From contig JAIGNY010001834.1 of the NCBI GenBank assembly GCA_020152595.1, forward strand, positions 787,001 through 851,000: DNA of 64,000 nucleotides, read 5' to 3'. Both the position numbers and the translations under genes were made by a program. The stretch comes from Chiridota heheva (Eukaryota > Echinodermata > Holothuroidea > Apodida > Chiridotidae). Positions 34,031-49,550 of the stretch are shown here, piece by piece. The notes below the pieces were generated by a model. That model was not told where the DNA came from and did not search any database. It saw only the letters and a list, made by a program, of their open reading frames with translations. Numbering within the stretch: the stretch's first letter is position 1; the number at the start of each line of letters is the position of its first letter.

Positions 34031-36819
34031 TCGAGCTCCTTAAAGTATCAAATGTATAAATGTATAATTTATGCTCGGAACTTTTATCTTCAGGGAAGGA
34101 ACACACCCCTTATTTGCATGGTCTTTTATCCTGTGTTGTATTCAACTTAAATTTCGTCCAGGTAAAATAATGTATATATTTTCTTTTTATCATCAGATCA
34201 TATACAGTATGTTATCTACTTATCCTTAACAATGAGAAGAAAATATTAATCAAATTTCAGCTAAACCAATGATGCTTTGATCCAACTATACATTAGAAAG
34301 AATAAACATAACTACTATACCTATAAAAGCTATCTATTAAATCAATCGCCCATTATCCAATAGATCACATAGGGGTAGGAAAAGGTGTCGTAGCAGTTCA
34401 TTCCCATATATAAATACGTATCTATGGCAGCCATTTTGAAAACGGCCGCCGTATTGCCACTATATTACAAAGAAAAAAAACAATAAAAGTTGTGTAGATT
34501 ATGTTTAGGATTACACCAACATGTTTCACCATGGATTTTAAATCCCATAGAAAGGTATAAAATAGCCATTAGTAGTCACGATACACAGTTATTATTAGCT
34601 GACTTCACATTTTTAATTTGGCGGCCATTTTTGATTTGGTGGCCATCTTGGAAAAAAATCAAGTTGGTCCCTATATCCAGAAATATTCAGATAGTATACA
34701 GTGTAAACTACAATCATGTTCAATATGGTTCGGATGACAAAATTAATTTTTCAGCATTTCCAATGTCAACTTCTCCTCATTTGAAGGATGATCGCTTAAA
34801 ACATTGTAGATAGGTAGAGGCAACATGAGCTTAATTGATATGAAATCTCCTAAAAGCCATGAAGCAAGCAAAAAAATGTTCAAAATCAGTTACAAATTCG
34901 CCATTTTACAGTTTTGAAGATTTTTGTGCAAATATGCAAATATTTGTATTATACTCTTGTAATATATGAACGGGACATAGTCTTTTTTCTCTAATGAAGA
35001 GGAATTGATCTTAACCTTACCCCAACCAATTTCAAGCTGGAGAAGGCAGTTTGAATATTTTCCATGTCTGAAATTAAGGGAAGAAATGTAAAAAAAACAA
35101 AAGCATTTTGAGACGTTTTCTTGTTTATACATAACATTTTTTCAATAAATTAACAAATTATCAAACTTTGATTATCAAACTCATAACGTGAAAACTGCAC
35201 ATGCTATTTTCAACATTCAAAGACTATTCAACTCATAATTTAATGTTCTTGTCGTTCATGGGTTGACTAGATTTTTTTGAACCTGTCCTATACCTTTACG
35301 TATGCTGAGATACATGTCAATATAAGCGTTGAGCAAGTGCAGTGGGGATTCAAACTGCCCAAATGATTGTTCACCTTGATCGTTGGTTAGTTGTACAGAT
35401 AGATCTGGATCTTAACTGAAATCTTGTTTTAGAATAAACTGGTAGAGGCTGGTAACATGCGTGTCTTCTACTTTACATTGTACCTGTATGTCTTAGAAGG
35501 TAGTATCTCAGCAGTGTAGGAAGATATTTGACATTCGTGGTGGGGAAGGGGGAGGGGGGGGGGGAGTCTCCTATTCCCCATCCCCTCGTTACCGGAAATT
35601 TTTGGGGAAATTTAGATACTGAAATTTTGAGAAAAATGAAGATATCTGGAGGAAAAAGTCTGATATTTTCAGGAAAATTTAGATGTTTTAAGGAATATTC
35701 AGATATTTGGAGAAAAACGTCGAAAAGTTTGAGCAAAAGGTCGGAATCCTTTACTAACTCCAATAAGTCCTATCAAAAATTGGTTTACGAAATGCTGTGA
35801 TCCTGTTTACCAAGATGGCTGGTACAACCGAATTTTAAGACAGATCGCCTGCAGGATAACAAAAAAAGTCCATCATACTGAATTCCCATTATGCAAATAA
35901 AGATCTGCATTTTTTCCGACTTCATGAAAATTTCCGGCCATGAGAGCAATTGATGTTCCAGTGTAGAAAAATAATCTCAAGCCTTTGTCAAATCCTCATG
36001 GAGGTAAATATATTTAAATGATCAGGCCTGTAGAGAGTTAAGAAAGGGTCAGGGTGACAAAAGTCGGTCCGACAAGAACAAATTGTTAAAATTACAAACA
36101 TAGGCCTATCCAGAATATTTAATATTATTTTCTTATTGGACTAAGAAAAGATTTGGAGGGAATCTTACTCTTCCAAATAAATCCATTAGGCTGCTATCAT
36201 TGGGAGGTCAAAATGGCACTTGGCCCCCAGTAATATTATTAAGGGCCATGGTCCCTGGTTCCTACACCGCGTTATCCATGACCCAATTTATTATCCTTCA
36301 CAAAGAGCAGGCATTAAAATAATATGTACATGGTTGGCCCACCTGCACTTTTTTTTTTTTTGGCCCACCACTTTTTCAACAACTGTGGTACTGGTGGGTC
36401 AATTTCCATATAACATGGAAGGAACATTTCACTTCCGCTTCTGCGTTGGGGACACCATTAGCGACGCCATGTTTATCATCAATTAGCCCACTATTGAAAG
36501 CTCTTTAAAAAAAAAGCCCTGCCCCAGAGTTGTGTGTGTGGGTGCATTAACCACCAAGTTGCTATTCGTTTGAGGGCTCAACCCTGTAAGGCACCGGTCG
36601 ATTGAGGATAATTGAGGACTTCAAATTCGGTGCTCAATCGGAATTGCGTCTAAACATGCCAATTTCCGTCCTTGCATCTGATGACACCTTACTTTGAAAA
36701 CATTGAAGCGCCTTCAGTTTTTTTCTTCTTCTGAAATTGAAAAAGCTCTTTAGATTTACGTGTTTTGCAAGACTTCTATATGGAGCATAGACGCCAAACT
36801 ATAGCCTGCATAGCAGATG
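34031..36819. other. Intergenic DNA, little recognised
   Basis: GGCGGCCATTTTTGATTTGG near 34620 mirrors the 28.8-29.1 kb region. There is a G run at 35551-35564. No gene seen. Confidence 0.4.
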
Positions 36820-37145
36820 CCAGTCTCGTGCAACCAGGACGGAAGTGGACTAACACCAGGTTTTCACCATACTCTTTTCGAGAAGTGTTCAGAGAACCAG
36901 GTAGGGTGTGACTGTCCTACCATCGGAACGGACGGCTTAACGTCCCCTCCGAAGGACGGCGAACGCCATTCAGCCATTGCCACTAAATGAGGAGCAGGAG
37001 CTGCAAACGACGTACTTCCGCTTTGATGATCGGCGTATCTGTCAGGCTGTGAAAAAACTGGTTAGACCTGTTCGAGGTTTGAAGAGTTGAACCGGGTAGC
37101 ATACCTCCAGCATCTCGGTCTACCAACTGAGCTACCTGACTCCGT
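36820..37145 (-). repeat. tRNA-derived SINE, fuller copy
   Basis: Read on the minus strand from 37145, TAGCTCAGTTGGTA (37121-37134) is a good A box and GGTTCAACTC (37084-37093) a B box. The body contains GGAGGGGACGTTAAGCCGTC, a pattern seen in SINE tails of several animal groups. A truncated relative is at 26800-26935. Confidence 0.8.
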
Positions 37146-37388
37146 GTAGGCCTCTATAGATTTATATTTTCCGAAAAGAGCTCCGTATATGTACGTTCGC
37201 AATGTACGTACGGTGCATAAGTTATATACGGAGTGTGGGAGAAAAAGAAGGAGGGGGAGGGTGATGCGTAACGATTCGGTGACCTTGAAATGTTACGATT
37301 TTTTCTTACTTTTATCAGCTTATTACTCCTCTTATCTCCTAATATTGGAGAATGAGGCTTTTAGTGTCTGTTTCCAATTTTTACGATT

Positions 37389-37625
37389 TTATGCATCTGC
37401 GGCCTTGCCTGGTTCCAGCTTGCAAACAGCTTTCTCCACAGTTCTTCTCCATGTTATCAATGGTCCCCCCCCCCCCCTTTCTCTCTTTTTCTCATCTAGT
37501 GTCCAAATCAGAGCTATTCTACTGTTTTTGATGGATTCTCTTCGGAGTTCATACCAAATTAGTTTCCATCTTCGCTCTATCATAATACTCAGTGGCTTCA
37601 TTTTTGTTCTTTCATAGAGCTTCTC
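37389..37625 (-). pseudogene. Non-LTR retrotransposon ORF remnant
   Basis: The minus strand encodes RRWKLIWYELRRESIKNSRI, then ALIWTLDEKKRERGGGGPL and TWRRTVEKAVCKLE. This fits the RRRWxWIGHxLR-ALxW-GKRxRGRPxxTWRRTVE pattern found at the C-terminus of some LINE-encoded reverse transcriptases. Short and isolated, so a dead fragment. Confidence 0.7.
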
Positions 37626-38025
37626 ATTTTCTTACTGTCTTATTCTGGGTGGACCGTGACCAATAAGTATACATCCTTAATATCTCCAAATATTTTATAA
37701 TCTATTTTTGATCTCGCCTAAAAGTAAAGGGCAAGGGAGGGGAAGGGGAGGGGGGCAAGAAATGAACATTCTTTAAAGCCTAATTCAAACATGTTTGTAT
37801 TCTTTATTAAAAAAAGAAATGATTGACAAATCTTTAGCGGGAAGGCCGCTCATTTTATGAATTATGGCCCTACTATACGTCATCTCAAAAGGAATTAAAA
37901 AACCACTCAGCCTGAGCATTTACGTCTTCCTGTAACTTTCACATACTGACCTATGCATGTCGATTTTTAAACATCCTCTGGCCCCACCTAAATTTTGAAA
38001 TGCATATATATATAATTCTTGAATA

Positions 38026-40159
<2,134 letters not shown>

Positions 40160-40332
40160 CACTGGTCCGAAGGTTTAATATCGGGCCTTCGAACTAATTG
40201 GCCTTCGGACTAATGAACCTTCGGACTGGTAAACCTTCGCACCTTCGGACTAGTGAACATTCGGACTATCAGACCTTTGAACTAGTGGGCCTTTTCTTTC
40301 GGACTATTGGGCCTTCGGACCAGTGGGCTGGC
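40160..40332. repeat. ~17-18-bp degenerate tandem repeat
   Basis: Units of CCTTCGGACTA followed by TTGGG, ATGAA or GTGAA, about nine copies. Confidence 0.85.
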
Positions 40333-41128
40333 ACCCTACTTATTGTCACAACCCACGTACACGTGGCCTATATTATCACTGGAACATGGCCGTAAATCAG
40401 AAACGACAGCAATCAGTGAACGTCAGCCACCAACAACAAAAAAACAGATCAATGGGGGGAAGTAAAAAGCCTGGAACGGGGTATATGACGAATAACTAGC
40501 TACACCCATGCAAATAGTAATAACTTGGAGTATACGATTGTGTTTAAGAACATAATTGCGTGATAAGTGATAGTAATGGTTCAATTGTTGTAGGAAATAC
40601 AATGCGAATATTAAATTTTGTTCCAGAACAAAGAATACTCAAAAAATATTGTTCCTTTCAGGCATTGGCCCCAGTTAAATTTTACGGTAGGAGCGGGAAA
40701 GTTGTAAGCCGCTTATAGGACAAGAACGTTACACGTCAATTATATACACCACACACATTTGTTTTGCTTTATGAGGATGTGTGGCAAAGTGTTATCATGG
40801 GGTCGTGCAAGCTCCCCATGACCCCCTCGTAGCGCCGCCATTGCCTTGAGGTGATTTGCTCAAAATGCATTTTTTGTTCCCAAACTATGTACTTTATTGC
40901 GCCAAAAAAGGTAAGGTGAGAGCATGTCCCCAAAGAATTGTGGCCCTGTTAGGAATCTCGAGAGTTTGAGAACACTCTTATAAGCTTCAAAATCATTACA
41001 AAAAAACAAATAACAACATCACTTGTTGCACAACCATATGCTCTAGGCTACTATTTTGATTGTAAGCATTATCGAAACATCTTGTTTTTCTTCAGAAGTT
41101 CCAATTTGTATTTGCATCACTGCTGCAG
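40333..41128. other. Intergenic DNA, nothing recognised
   Basis: No gene, array or known repeat seen. Confidence 0.4.
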
Positions 41129-41455
41129 AGTGGTATCTCAAATGACGTGATGCACAGTGGTATCTCAAATGACGTGATGCACAGTGGTATCTCAAATGAC
41201 GTGCTGCACAGTGGTATCTCAAATGACGTGCTGCACAGTGGTATCTCAAATTACGTGCTACACAGTGGTATCTCAAATGACGTGCTGCACAGTGGTACCT
41301 CAAATGACGTGCTGCACAGTGGTATCTCAAATGACGTGCTGCACAGTGGTATCTCAAAAGACGTGCTCCACAGTGGTATCTAAAATGACGTGCTGCACAG
41401 TGGTATCTCAAATGACGTGCTGCACAGTGGTATCTCAAATGACGTGCTGCACAGT
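41129..41455. repeat. 27-bp minisatellite with TGACGTG
   Basis: Twelve copies of GTGGTATCTCAAATGACGTG followed by CTGCACA. The unit length is divisible by three, so long open readings on both strands are artefacts. Confidence 0.96.
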
Positions 41456-43049
41456 GGCATAACACGGTGGGAAACGTACATTCCACTAGCTAGAATAAAT
41501 TTGCAAATTATCGGGCTTGAACAATGTCACTGAGAGTGCCTGAGAATTAACATCTCTTAGTTACGAAATAAGCCACACCCACTATATAGCAACGCGGTAA
41601 CTAGGTGGGGCAAACAAATCTCAAATCCGCAATCATGCATTACCAATGCATTGACATTTCGATGTTCGCGAGACCTGCCGCAAGCTTTGATCCATCTATG
41701 ATACTTCTCCGGATCTTTAGAGTTTTTAGCAAAAGGGATAAACAAAATTCCGCTTATAACTGTTCTAAGTAACAGAAATCAGATTTACGAAGTACGCAGC
41801 TTGCCCGTGAGCGCAATTTTTGTTCACCATTTTTCCGTCACTCAGTCTGTGTTCAGAAATTTGTTTTGTGCAGTAAATTGCATAAAGTACATGAGCGCAC
41901 GCCGCGAACTAGCTGTACTGTACCAGTACCGCGTAGGATGTTTGCTCCACTTAGTTACGCATATTTTGTTAGTGGTCAAATTCATGCGGTGATTGGTTAA
42001 AAATGTTGTCAATCATTCAACTCAGACAGGTTAATTGGGTCGCTAACACTTATTTTACAATACACGGGCCTAGTTATTCGTCATATACCCCGTTTCCAGG
42101 CTTTTTACTTCCCTCTGATCTGTTTTTGTTTTGTTTTTCTTGTTGGCTGACGTACACAAGACAAATGTCCCAGTGACAACATACGTGTATGCGGGTTGTG
42201 ACAATAACTAACACGGGCCCAGGTCCGTAATTCTCATATGGAAAGTGTGTATGCGTGGGTGTGTAGGAAGGTTGGGAGGGGAGTAGGCCGTTTATTTCAA
42301 AAGTGGGCGGACAAGAGGCAAATTTTCACCAAAATGTACTAAATTTGTAAAATTATGCTAAAAAGTGGGAATGCCAACCCCCTCCCCTCCCTTCTCATTC
42401 TTCTGTTCCCCCGGAAAATATTGCCCTACACGAGGCCGATAGTTCTTGTTGCGCCGCATGTGTTACATATTTACAGCTAATGAAAAATGTGGGAACCAAC
42501 ATGTTTTACATAACACTTTTAAAAAGGTGCAACATAATTGTTAAACAAACAAGTTATTTGGAACGGAGATTTATAACAGATTTCTGCTTGGATAAAGATT
42601 TTCATAAACCACACTGAAATAAATTTTAAAAAATATAGAAAAATTAAGTTGACTATATAGGGCCCAAGCCTATTACTTCTGAAACTTGCTCTAAATCTTA
42701 AATGTGCACACTTTTAAACTGTGACCACTTTTAAACTGTGATCAATGATTAAAAAGTTTGACTATTTATTCAAAACGTAGGTCAAACCATTTTTGAAAAT
42801 ATGACACTTTTTTCAAATTGAACATTTCGTCAAATTGTGGAAAAATATATTTCCATGCACAATTTGCTTAAAGAGATTACTTTAAGATCTTTTTAAACTG
42901 ACCAATTATTATTCAAAACGTGAACGTTTTTTTTCTTCACAATTCGACTCTTTGTTCAAATTGAATATTTTGCCAAATTGTGACCAATGATAATGTGAAA
43001 CAGTGACCGTGACCTTTGATTCAAATTGTGACCATTTCTTCAAATCAAG
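41456..43049. other. Intergenic DNA with degenerate TGTGACCA/TTCAAAT motifs
   Basis: From 42700 to 43040 loosely repeated TTTAAACTGTGACCA and TTCAAATTG words occur without a fixed period. Nothing else recognised. Confidence 0.4.
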
Positions 43050-43260
43050 ACTTGTAGAAGCAATAGACCGAAAATTTAGGGCGCTCATTTTTGCTAATTT
43101 CACAGATATATAATTCACAACAGATCAATAAACTTCATTCTTCCATAGCTCACGGATGACGTGAGGGCAAATGTTACTTGAATATTCATAATAACCAGAA
43201 AAATAATGCTATACCAATGCGTTCTAAATAAACATTTGATTTTTTGAAGGATAAAAATAC
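43050..43260. repeat. Dispersed repeat family C, copy 2 (inverted)
   Basis: The reverse complement aligns with 33835-34030 through TATAGCATT, TTTCTGGTTA, GAAGTTTATTGATCTGTTG and AAAAATGAGCGCCCT, at roughly 75% identity by eye. Confidence 0.7.
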
Positions 43261-44171
43261 GCCAAGAGAAACCCCAAATAATAACGACATCTTTAATTCT
43301 ATTCCGCACTTCTTTAAAGTAGCCTACAAATTACTACTTGTCTTTGTATCCGTTTAAAAGAGAACGAAGTGTCATAATGGAGTATAATCTTGATTTTTTT
43401 TTTTGTACAGAAGAAAAACTTTCTTTCTAGAATCCAATCCTTTCAAGGAAAGTTGAGATGAAGATGGGACCAGCAAGTCAGGGGCGGCGGAGCGTTCAAA
43501 ATAATGAGATCAGGCGACATATGATAACAATATTGGGAGGGAGAGGGGGACAACGAGGTCCTGTAACGTGAAAAAAAACATGCTTGCCTAACATTATTGG
43601 GGTTAAGTCCATCAGCCACTCCCACCCCCCCTCCACCCCACTTCCCGTTCGCTCAGCTCCGCCGCCCCTGCAAGTTTATGATTCTTTCCATTGTATTTCA
43701 AATAATCAAATTCAACTACTGGTGTGTCTTTTAGAAGAACTTATCACTTTTCAGATCAAAAATAAATAAACAATTGATATCCAACAGATAATGGATAACA
43801 AATTCACTGATAGCATACAAATTTGCATATTTTGGGAAAATGTTTACATATATTCTATCAAAGTGGTATAGCATAATCTCCCGCTATGCCACCACTCTGA
43901 TTTCTCAAGTTTAATTTGTTTAGAAAATGATAAATTATGTATAATTTATGTAAATGTTTTTATGGTTCTCTTGTTTGATTGAACAGAAACGTCATTTTCT
44001 AGGGTTTGATTGGCTAAATAAGGTTCACCAGCATTTTGAAAGTTACCTGTTTTAGATTGACCTGATGTGCAATTGGCAAGTGCATATGCAAATGATTATA
44101 GATCACATGACAAAGCAAAAAATTGTCACGTTTTTGATATTTACAAAGTAATAATACTTTCACGGTGAAAT
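43261..44171. other. GATA 3' flank
   Basis: Contains the unlocated GATA 3' UTR end. Clear AATAAA signals on the minus strand are not seen beyond the one overlapping the stop codon. Otherwise unremarkable. Confidence 0.4.
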
Positions 44172-44534
44172 TTATTCTGACGTCACAACATTTCGCTCCA
44201 GCTGTGTCCCAACGGAATCTGACGGGGAACCGTTTACGGAGTTGTATATACCACTGTGAGCTACGGGTGCTTCGGATCCGTTCGTGTGTTGCATAGACGA
44301 GCTCGTCTCTTCATGGTTGCTATGGTGATGATGAGCGAGATTCAGTGGGTTGGAGTTGCCGTTCGTGGGAGTTGACCCGTTGTTCAATAGGAGTCGAGAC
44401 TGCATGACATGGGCCATGTCGTGACCAGGATCCATAAGGGCGTGGTTTAATCCTAAATATGGGCTGAGGTTCGATGGTGATGAGGCTAAGGTTTGAGTGA
44501 GGTTCATTCCGAATCTATATTGCTGAGGTTCAAC
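44172..44534 (-). CDS. GATA4/5/6: GATA last coding exon, C-terminal region
   Basis: 120 codons and TAA, joined phase 0 after the acceptor ttcttcacag. It starts VEPQQYRFGMNLTQ and is serine-, asparagine- and histidine-rich (LNLAHHHHSNHEETSSS), ending RNVVTSE. No folded domain is recognisable, as expected for the variable C-terminal activation region. The stop codon sits inside an AATAAA hexamer, which is probably too close to be the poly(A) signal. I cannot place the 3' UTR end. FDFT1 ends 19.6 kb to the left, converging on this gene. Confidence 0.93.
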   Translation of the reverse strand, partial: VEPQQYRFGMNLTQTLASSPSNLSPYLGLNHALMDPGHDMAHVMQSRLLLNNGSTPTNGNSNPLNLAHHHHSNHEETSSSMQHTNGSEAPVAHSGIYNSVNGSPSDSVGTQLERNVVTSE

Positions 44535-44973
44535 CTGTGAAGAAGAAATAAAACAACTTATCACATAAATCTAAACCACATTCAATCAGTAACAACAGTG
44601 CCAACAAGAATGGGGAGGGGGAGGATCTAGAGAGGTGAAAAGTAGGTGGAAATTGTTCCATGCCCTGCTCTCTTAGGGACCTATGATAGAATGAATCAAG
44701 GATTTTCCCAAAGAGGGTACAAGTTGTTCCCTACTTTTAGGGGGCCTGACTTTTTTAAAAAGAGTGGAAACAGTGGCTTAACAAAAAGGGAGAAGGGAGT
44801 AGGCAAGCGATCTGCCAAACAACCAAGCCAAGGAATTTTTTTTCTCGATCGGAATTTCGAAAAATCCCAAGTGGGATGAACTAGTCCAAGCTGGGACCAG
44901 ATCATCCCAGTTCATCCCATTTTGGGGAATCCCAACTGTTTTCAACTGGAATTTTGATATGGGATATGCTTAC

Positions 44974-45225
44974 CTTAATAGGTCCAGAATAAGCTACCGT
45001 AGATTGTAGAGGTGGCGAATGGTGATGCTCAATTTTGATAGGAGATTTGCTTCCATCACGTGACGCGAGATGATTTCCCTGACTGAGAACCCCAGATGTT
45101 GCACCTGAATGTTCTGATGACGCCTGTTGGGCGGCGGCCGAGGGCTGTTGCTGCTGAGAGGACTTCTTTGGTTTGCGTTTTCTGGTTTGTATGCCGTCCT
45201 TTTTCATTGCGAGTGGTCGGTTGAC
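44974..45225 (-). CDS. GATA4/5/6: GATA exon with C-finger basic tail and linker
   Basis: 84 codons, phase 0. It opens VNRPLAMKKDGIQTRKRKPK, the basic arm that follows the C-finger, contacts the minor groove and acts as nuclear localisation signal. A glutamine/serine/alanine-rich linker follows (SSQQQQPSAAAQQASS). Near residue 65 of the exon is SPIKIEHHHSPP, where IKIE fits the psi-K-x-E sumoylation consensus. Vertebrate GATA4 has an IKTE sumoylation site in a comparable position, so function may be conserved (inference). Acceptor cgtag, donor gtaagc. Confidence 0.95.
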
Positions 45226-48154
45226 CTACGAAAATACAAGATATCCAAACATGAATTCTCTATGGACCATTTCAAACCAATTTTAATTTTAGCCAAACGA
45301 GAGTAACTTAGTACTTCGACCAAACAACTGTTGGGAAATTTCTCTTTGTTACTTAACAAATCAACTGCATTTACTGGATTAATGGTGGAAAACAGCAATG
45401 TGTGCATGTATTATCTTCAGGTATAACGCACATAATGATGTTTTCATACCCTTGTACCATACCAGCGTAGATTGTGCAGACGGCCAAGAAAACCCCAGTA
45501 TTTGATTGGCCGATTAGATTCCCCTAGTGAACATAAAATCACGGCGATGTCACATTATTGAAATAAGTTTTCGGAAATTGGCGATAAAGGTCTATAAAGA
45601 CCGATAAACATAATCAAAGTAAAAAAAAAGATAAAGATTTATCAAGCAAGTGCATGATTCATAGACCCACATATCATTTTCGTCTGGATGTTAGGCTGTA
45701 ATTAAAATATTCAGCAGTGGAAGATATTAATTTTTCGAATAGCCCATTAAATTTTGAGCAATTACATTTTTTCTACTGCTAACCCGAGTTTATGCTACAC
45801 CCTCGTCCCTTCAATTGACCCCCTCCCCCGCCTGACCACCACCACTCTCACACATAAAAAGGATATGATATTTCTACCCTATAACGCATCACATACTGTA
45901 CGTCACACAACGTGTACAATTAATTATTGAATATTTTACATAGATGACATATCTTTTGACGATCGTGACTGACTTTCTAAGAGGCTAGTGCTCCCTTCAG
46001 TTTATGTTCTTTCGTAAACAAATGTTGTAACTATTATGCAAAGCACTTAATCTTATCTCCAGATTTTCTGTCTCCTTTCAAAACCACAGACACACTAATA
46101 TCTTAAAGTTGATAGTTTCGCCACTTTGCAGTCTATTAAAATAGTTCCTTCTTGACTTTGTGAGTGACAAATACTCCAATTCATATTTTCAAATTTTCGG
46201 TTTTGATAAGTGAATATAAAGTCTAATTACTATACGGCTAAGAAATGATGTAAACAAAGACCTGCAAAAGAACAACAGTCTTTGTTTCATATTCGAGTGT
46301 TGAGTTTTTGCAGTGTGGTTTGTGTCCAACATTTTTTCAATAAAATTCAAAACACATCATAGGAATGATTAATAGCTTGTGGCATATCGAGGTGGCAGGC
46401 CAGAAGATTAAGCACCATAGAACTATTTCTTTTTCGCCTTGGACCATTTAAAATTGATTATTGAGGGTCAAAGGTGAGGAGTTTGTTTGTTGAAAATGTT
46501 CTCCAATTCCAGCACTTTGACATTTGTATCGTTAAATCATTCGCCGCCATGGTGACATTGAGAATGCCGGGGTCTATTTTCAATGAATTTTCTCATGACA
46601 ATTTTGACAAAACCACAATTCTTATCGAATGCATATTTCGTATTAATCAACAATAGTTAGCTATTCCTGGTGTTAAATTAGATTGTGAAGTAAAGAACAC
46701 TTTAATTGAACAAAAGCATTTATTTATTCATAATCATTGTCAAATAACACAAATATACTTGATCACATCGCACAATACGTAGAAGAACTCAATCCAAATG
46801 CGACTCGATTTATACTATAGAAATTGGGGAAAAGGGGTTCTTTAATCTGCCATCCTTAGGCCGTGAGTTAGACCATTTCCACTAGGCCCTAAATAAAACC
46901 TCTGTTTCAATAAGCATTGTTTCATTAGTTATGCTAAAAGAGGACTTTTACGACCACGTCCGAAATGCATCAATTATGTCGGGCTACTACATTTTTGCAA
47001 CAAGTCAGTAACATTTTCTGATGATTTTTATTCAAAGTAAAATTGTTATCATTTATTTGGTTATTTTTAAGAAAAATTAAAATTTGCATTTGTTTTTTTA
47101 CCCCACTTAATTAATTAAAATGGAAACGCCGTGATTGGGTTTATGTATTGCAGGATCTTCCAAAACAAGGACCGATAGGACGTAAGTGTTGAAGGCCGGA
47201 TCTTTCCGAAAGTTTCCAACGTGCGCGTCCGCAGAAGGCCCAATGCCAGTTACGTAACAGTCGAATTTGGCTAGGCCAAATCTTATAGCTTTAAAATGAC
47301 AAATTTTAATTGCAGTTTCCTCAGTTTTTAATTTTTATTTTTTATAAATATTAAAAACATGTAGCTAACGTAGCCCTTCCACCTACTTTGAGAATTGTGT
47401 AAAAAGAGGAAGTCACAACAATTACTTTGGTGCTACATCATTCAAAGAGAGAACGACAATAAGTCGGCATGAAATCTATACATCACCCTGGCGTGACGCC
47501 GGGTGAAATAATTCAATCACGTCACGTCACCGAACTTGTAAAACTCATTTATCATCTTTGAAATAAATATTTGAGTTTAAGAAGTTAGAATGGACAAAAT
47601 AGACACGTGACCCTCGTTAGGGGACATTTTTGACAAATTTTACCAAGAAAAGAGATCTGGAACCTTCTGATCTTTTTGACATTGTTGTAATTTATAACGC
47701 AACCATATACATCTGAATTGTGATGGTTGCTATCTTCAAAGTTGTCAAAAATCACACATTCAAACTTTACGAAAAGATTTCAAAATGATAAACGGACAAC
47801 AACCCCTTTATTGCTAAAGCCTGACCTGAATGAAGAGTGAAATCAGCTTTCCAGTCTTTTCTCCGAGCAGAAAAGGAAGATATGAAAATATCGTGTTTGA
47901 AATGTGTCAGCGTACGTGTTTATTCCTAAACGATTACTACTGGTTAGGCAATCAGTAACAGTGCAATTTGGATCATTGTATTTCGACCAATCAAATCACA
48001 CGAATTGAAATAAATTTACCTCTACGTTAGAGATGATGAGTGATCTTTATAAGTTGAATTGCTGACTAAGTTGTAATGGCCCTGACAGGAAAATTTAAGG
48101 ATATGGTCCACTCTATATATCCCCCTACAAAAAAACCCACCCACGCAATGATTT
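45226..48154. other. GATA intron, nothing recognised
   Basis: No coding, tRNA or tandem structure found. This low-repeat stretch would be a sensible place to look for conserved enhancers. Confidence 0.4.
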
Positions 48155-48441
48155 TACTGGGGCCTAACCTAATCACTACTGGGGCCTAACCTAATCACTA
48201 CTGGGGTCTAACCTAATCACTTCTGGGGCCTAACCTAATCACTTCTGGGGCCTAACCTAATCACTACTGGGGCCTAAGCTAATCACTACTGGGGCCTAAC
48301 CTAATCACTACTGGGGCCTAACCTAATCACTACTGGGGCCTAACCTAATCACTACTGGGGCCTAACCTTATCACTACTGGGGCCTGACCTAATCACTACT
48401 GAGGCCTAACCTAATCACTACTGGGGCCTAACCTAATCACG
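48155..48441. repeat. 22-bp minisatellite in GATA intron
   Basis: Thirteen near-identical copies of ACTGGGGCCTAACCTAATCA plus CT. Confidence 0.97.
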
Positions 48442-49199
48442 GAGAAATTGTTCTTATGCAGATTCTAAATTGACTGTATCTGAATATTTATTTCAAAGAA
48501 ATTTCAGAACAACGATGGTAAAAATAATTCATGGTTTAATATCAAATAAAAATACGCTGTTCCATTTATTGATCTGTTGTAACATTTATTTTAATTCTCT
48601 TTATTTTCATATTATTGTTTCAAAGCGGGAGAAAAGATGAGTGACATGAAAACCTTTAATGGGGAGGGGGGACAAACCGAAATATAAAAATAAAGATAGT
48701 GACGCTTTAAACTTTTTGAGGAAATTGAAATAAAAGAAATAGATTTTCTAAAAAGGGTTGTAATGGCAATAATGATTTACCCAGATGTTTTTTTTTTCTT
48801 CCACAAAACAAAATAAAGTAAAATAACCTGCAGTAATCATCCAGATCAGACATTTGGCTGCTTTCTTAAATTTCGGAGAGATTTCGCTTTTTGACTGTTT
48901 TTTGTTTTGTTTAACTCCCAAAAAAAGCAATCAAAATCTGCAGAAATCAACCAGATCGAGCATGTTGATTCGCAGCACCGAAATACGATTACAAATAATT
49001 AAGTTAATCCTCTGTTGATATAAAAATCAACAATGTAAGATATACATTGAAACCAAACAAAACATTTGTCCCAATCTTTTTTAAATTTTATTTTGTCATT
49101 CAATTCCAAGTATAAAAGGAAAATTTAACCAATTATCATTTGATAATTTACATTAGTTAATTTTTGTTACATACCTGTATATAATTTGTAATTAAACTT

Positions 49200-49550
49200 T
49201 TGCAATGAAAAATAAATACAATTAACGAAACTATCGAAAATAACGACAAACGGAGACAAACGGAGAAAACAATGAACACAGAATATATATGCGTAGATTT
49301 TACTATTTTTCAAAAAGGAATTCTGTTTATAGATTTATTTAATTTCACATTAAAAATTTCAAAATTTACTGCTGAAAAATCAATACAAAATAAATATATT
49401 AACAAAAATATTGAAAACTGATGAACAGAGAAAACAATGGTCACAGCATGCGTATTTCCATTTTACTATTTTCAAAATAAAATTCTGTTTGTAGATTTTA
49501 AATTTTCAAGTAAAGAGATTTATGTTGTACTGCTGAAAAGCAAGCAGGGT
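49200..49550. repeat. Direct duplication, ~175-bp period
   Basis: Two adjacent copies share GAGAAAACAATG, ATTTTACTATTTT, ATTCTGTTTATAGATTT/ATTCTGTTTGTAGATTT and TACTGCTGAAAA in order. Confidence 0.75.

Noticed and set aside
41043-41486. 147-codon minus-strand repeat protein
   Set aside because: The 27-bp array is divisible by three; open on both strands.
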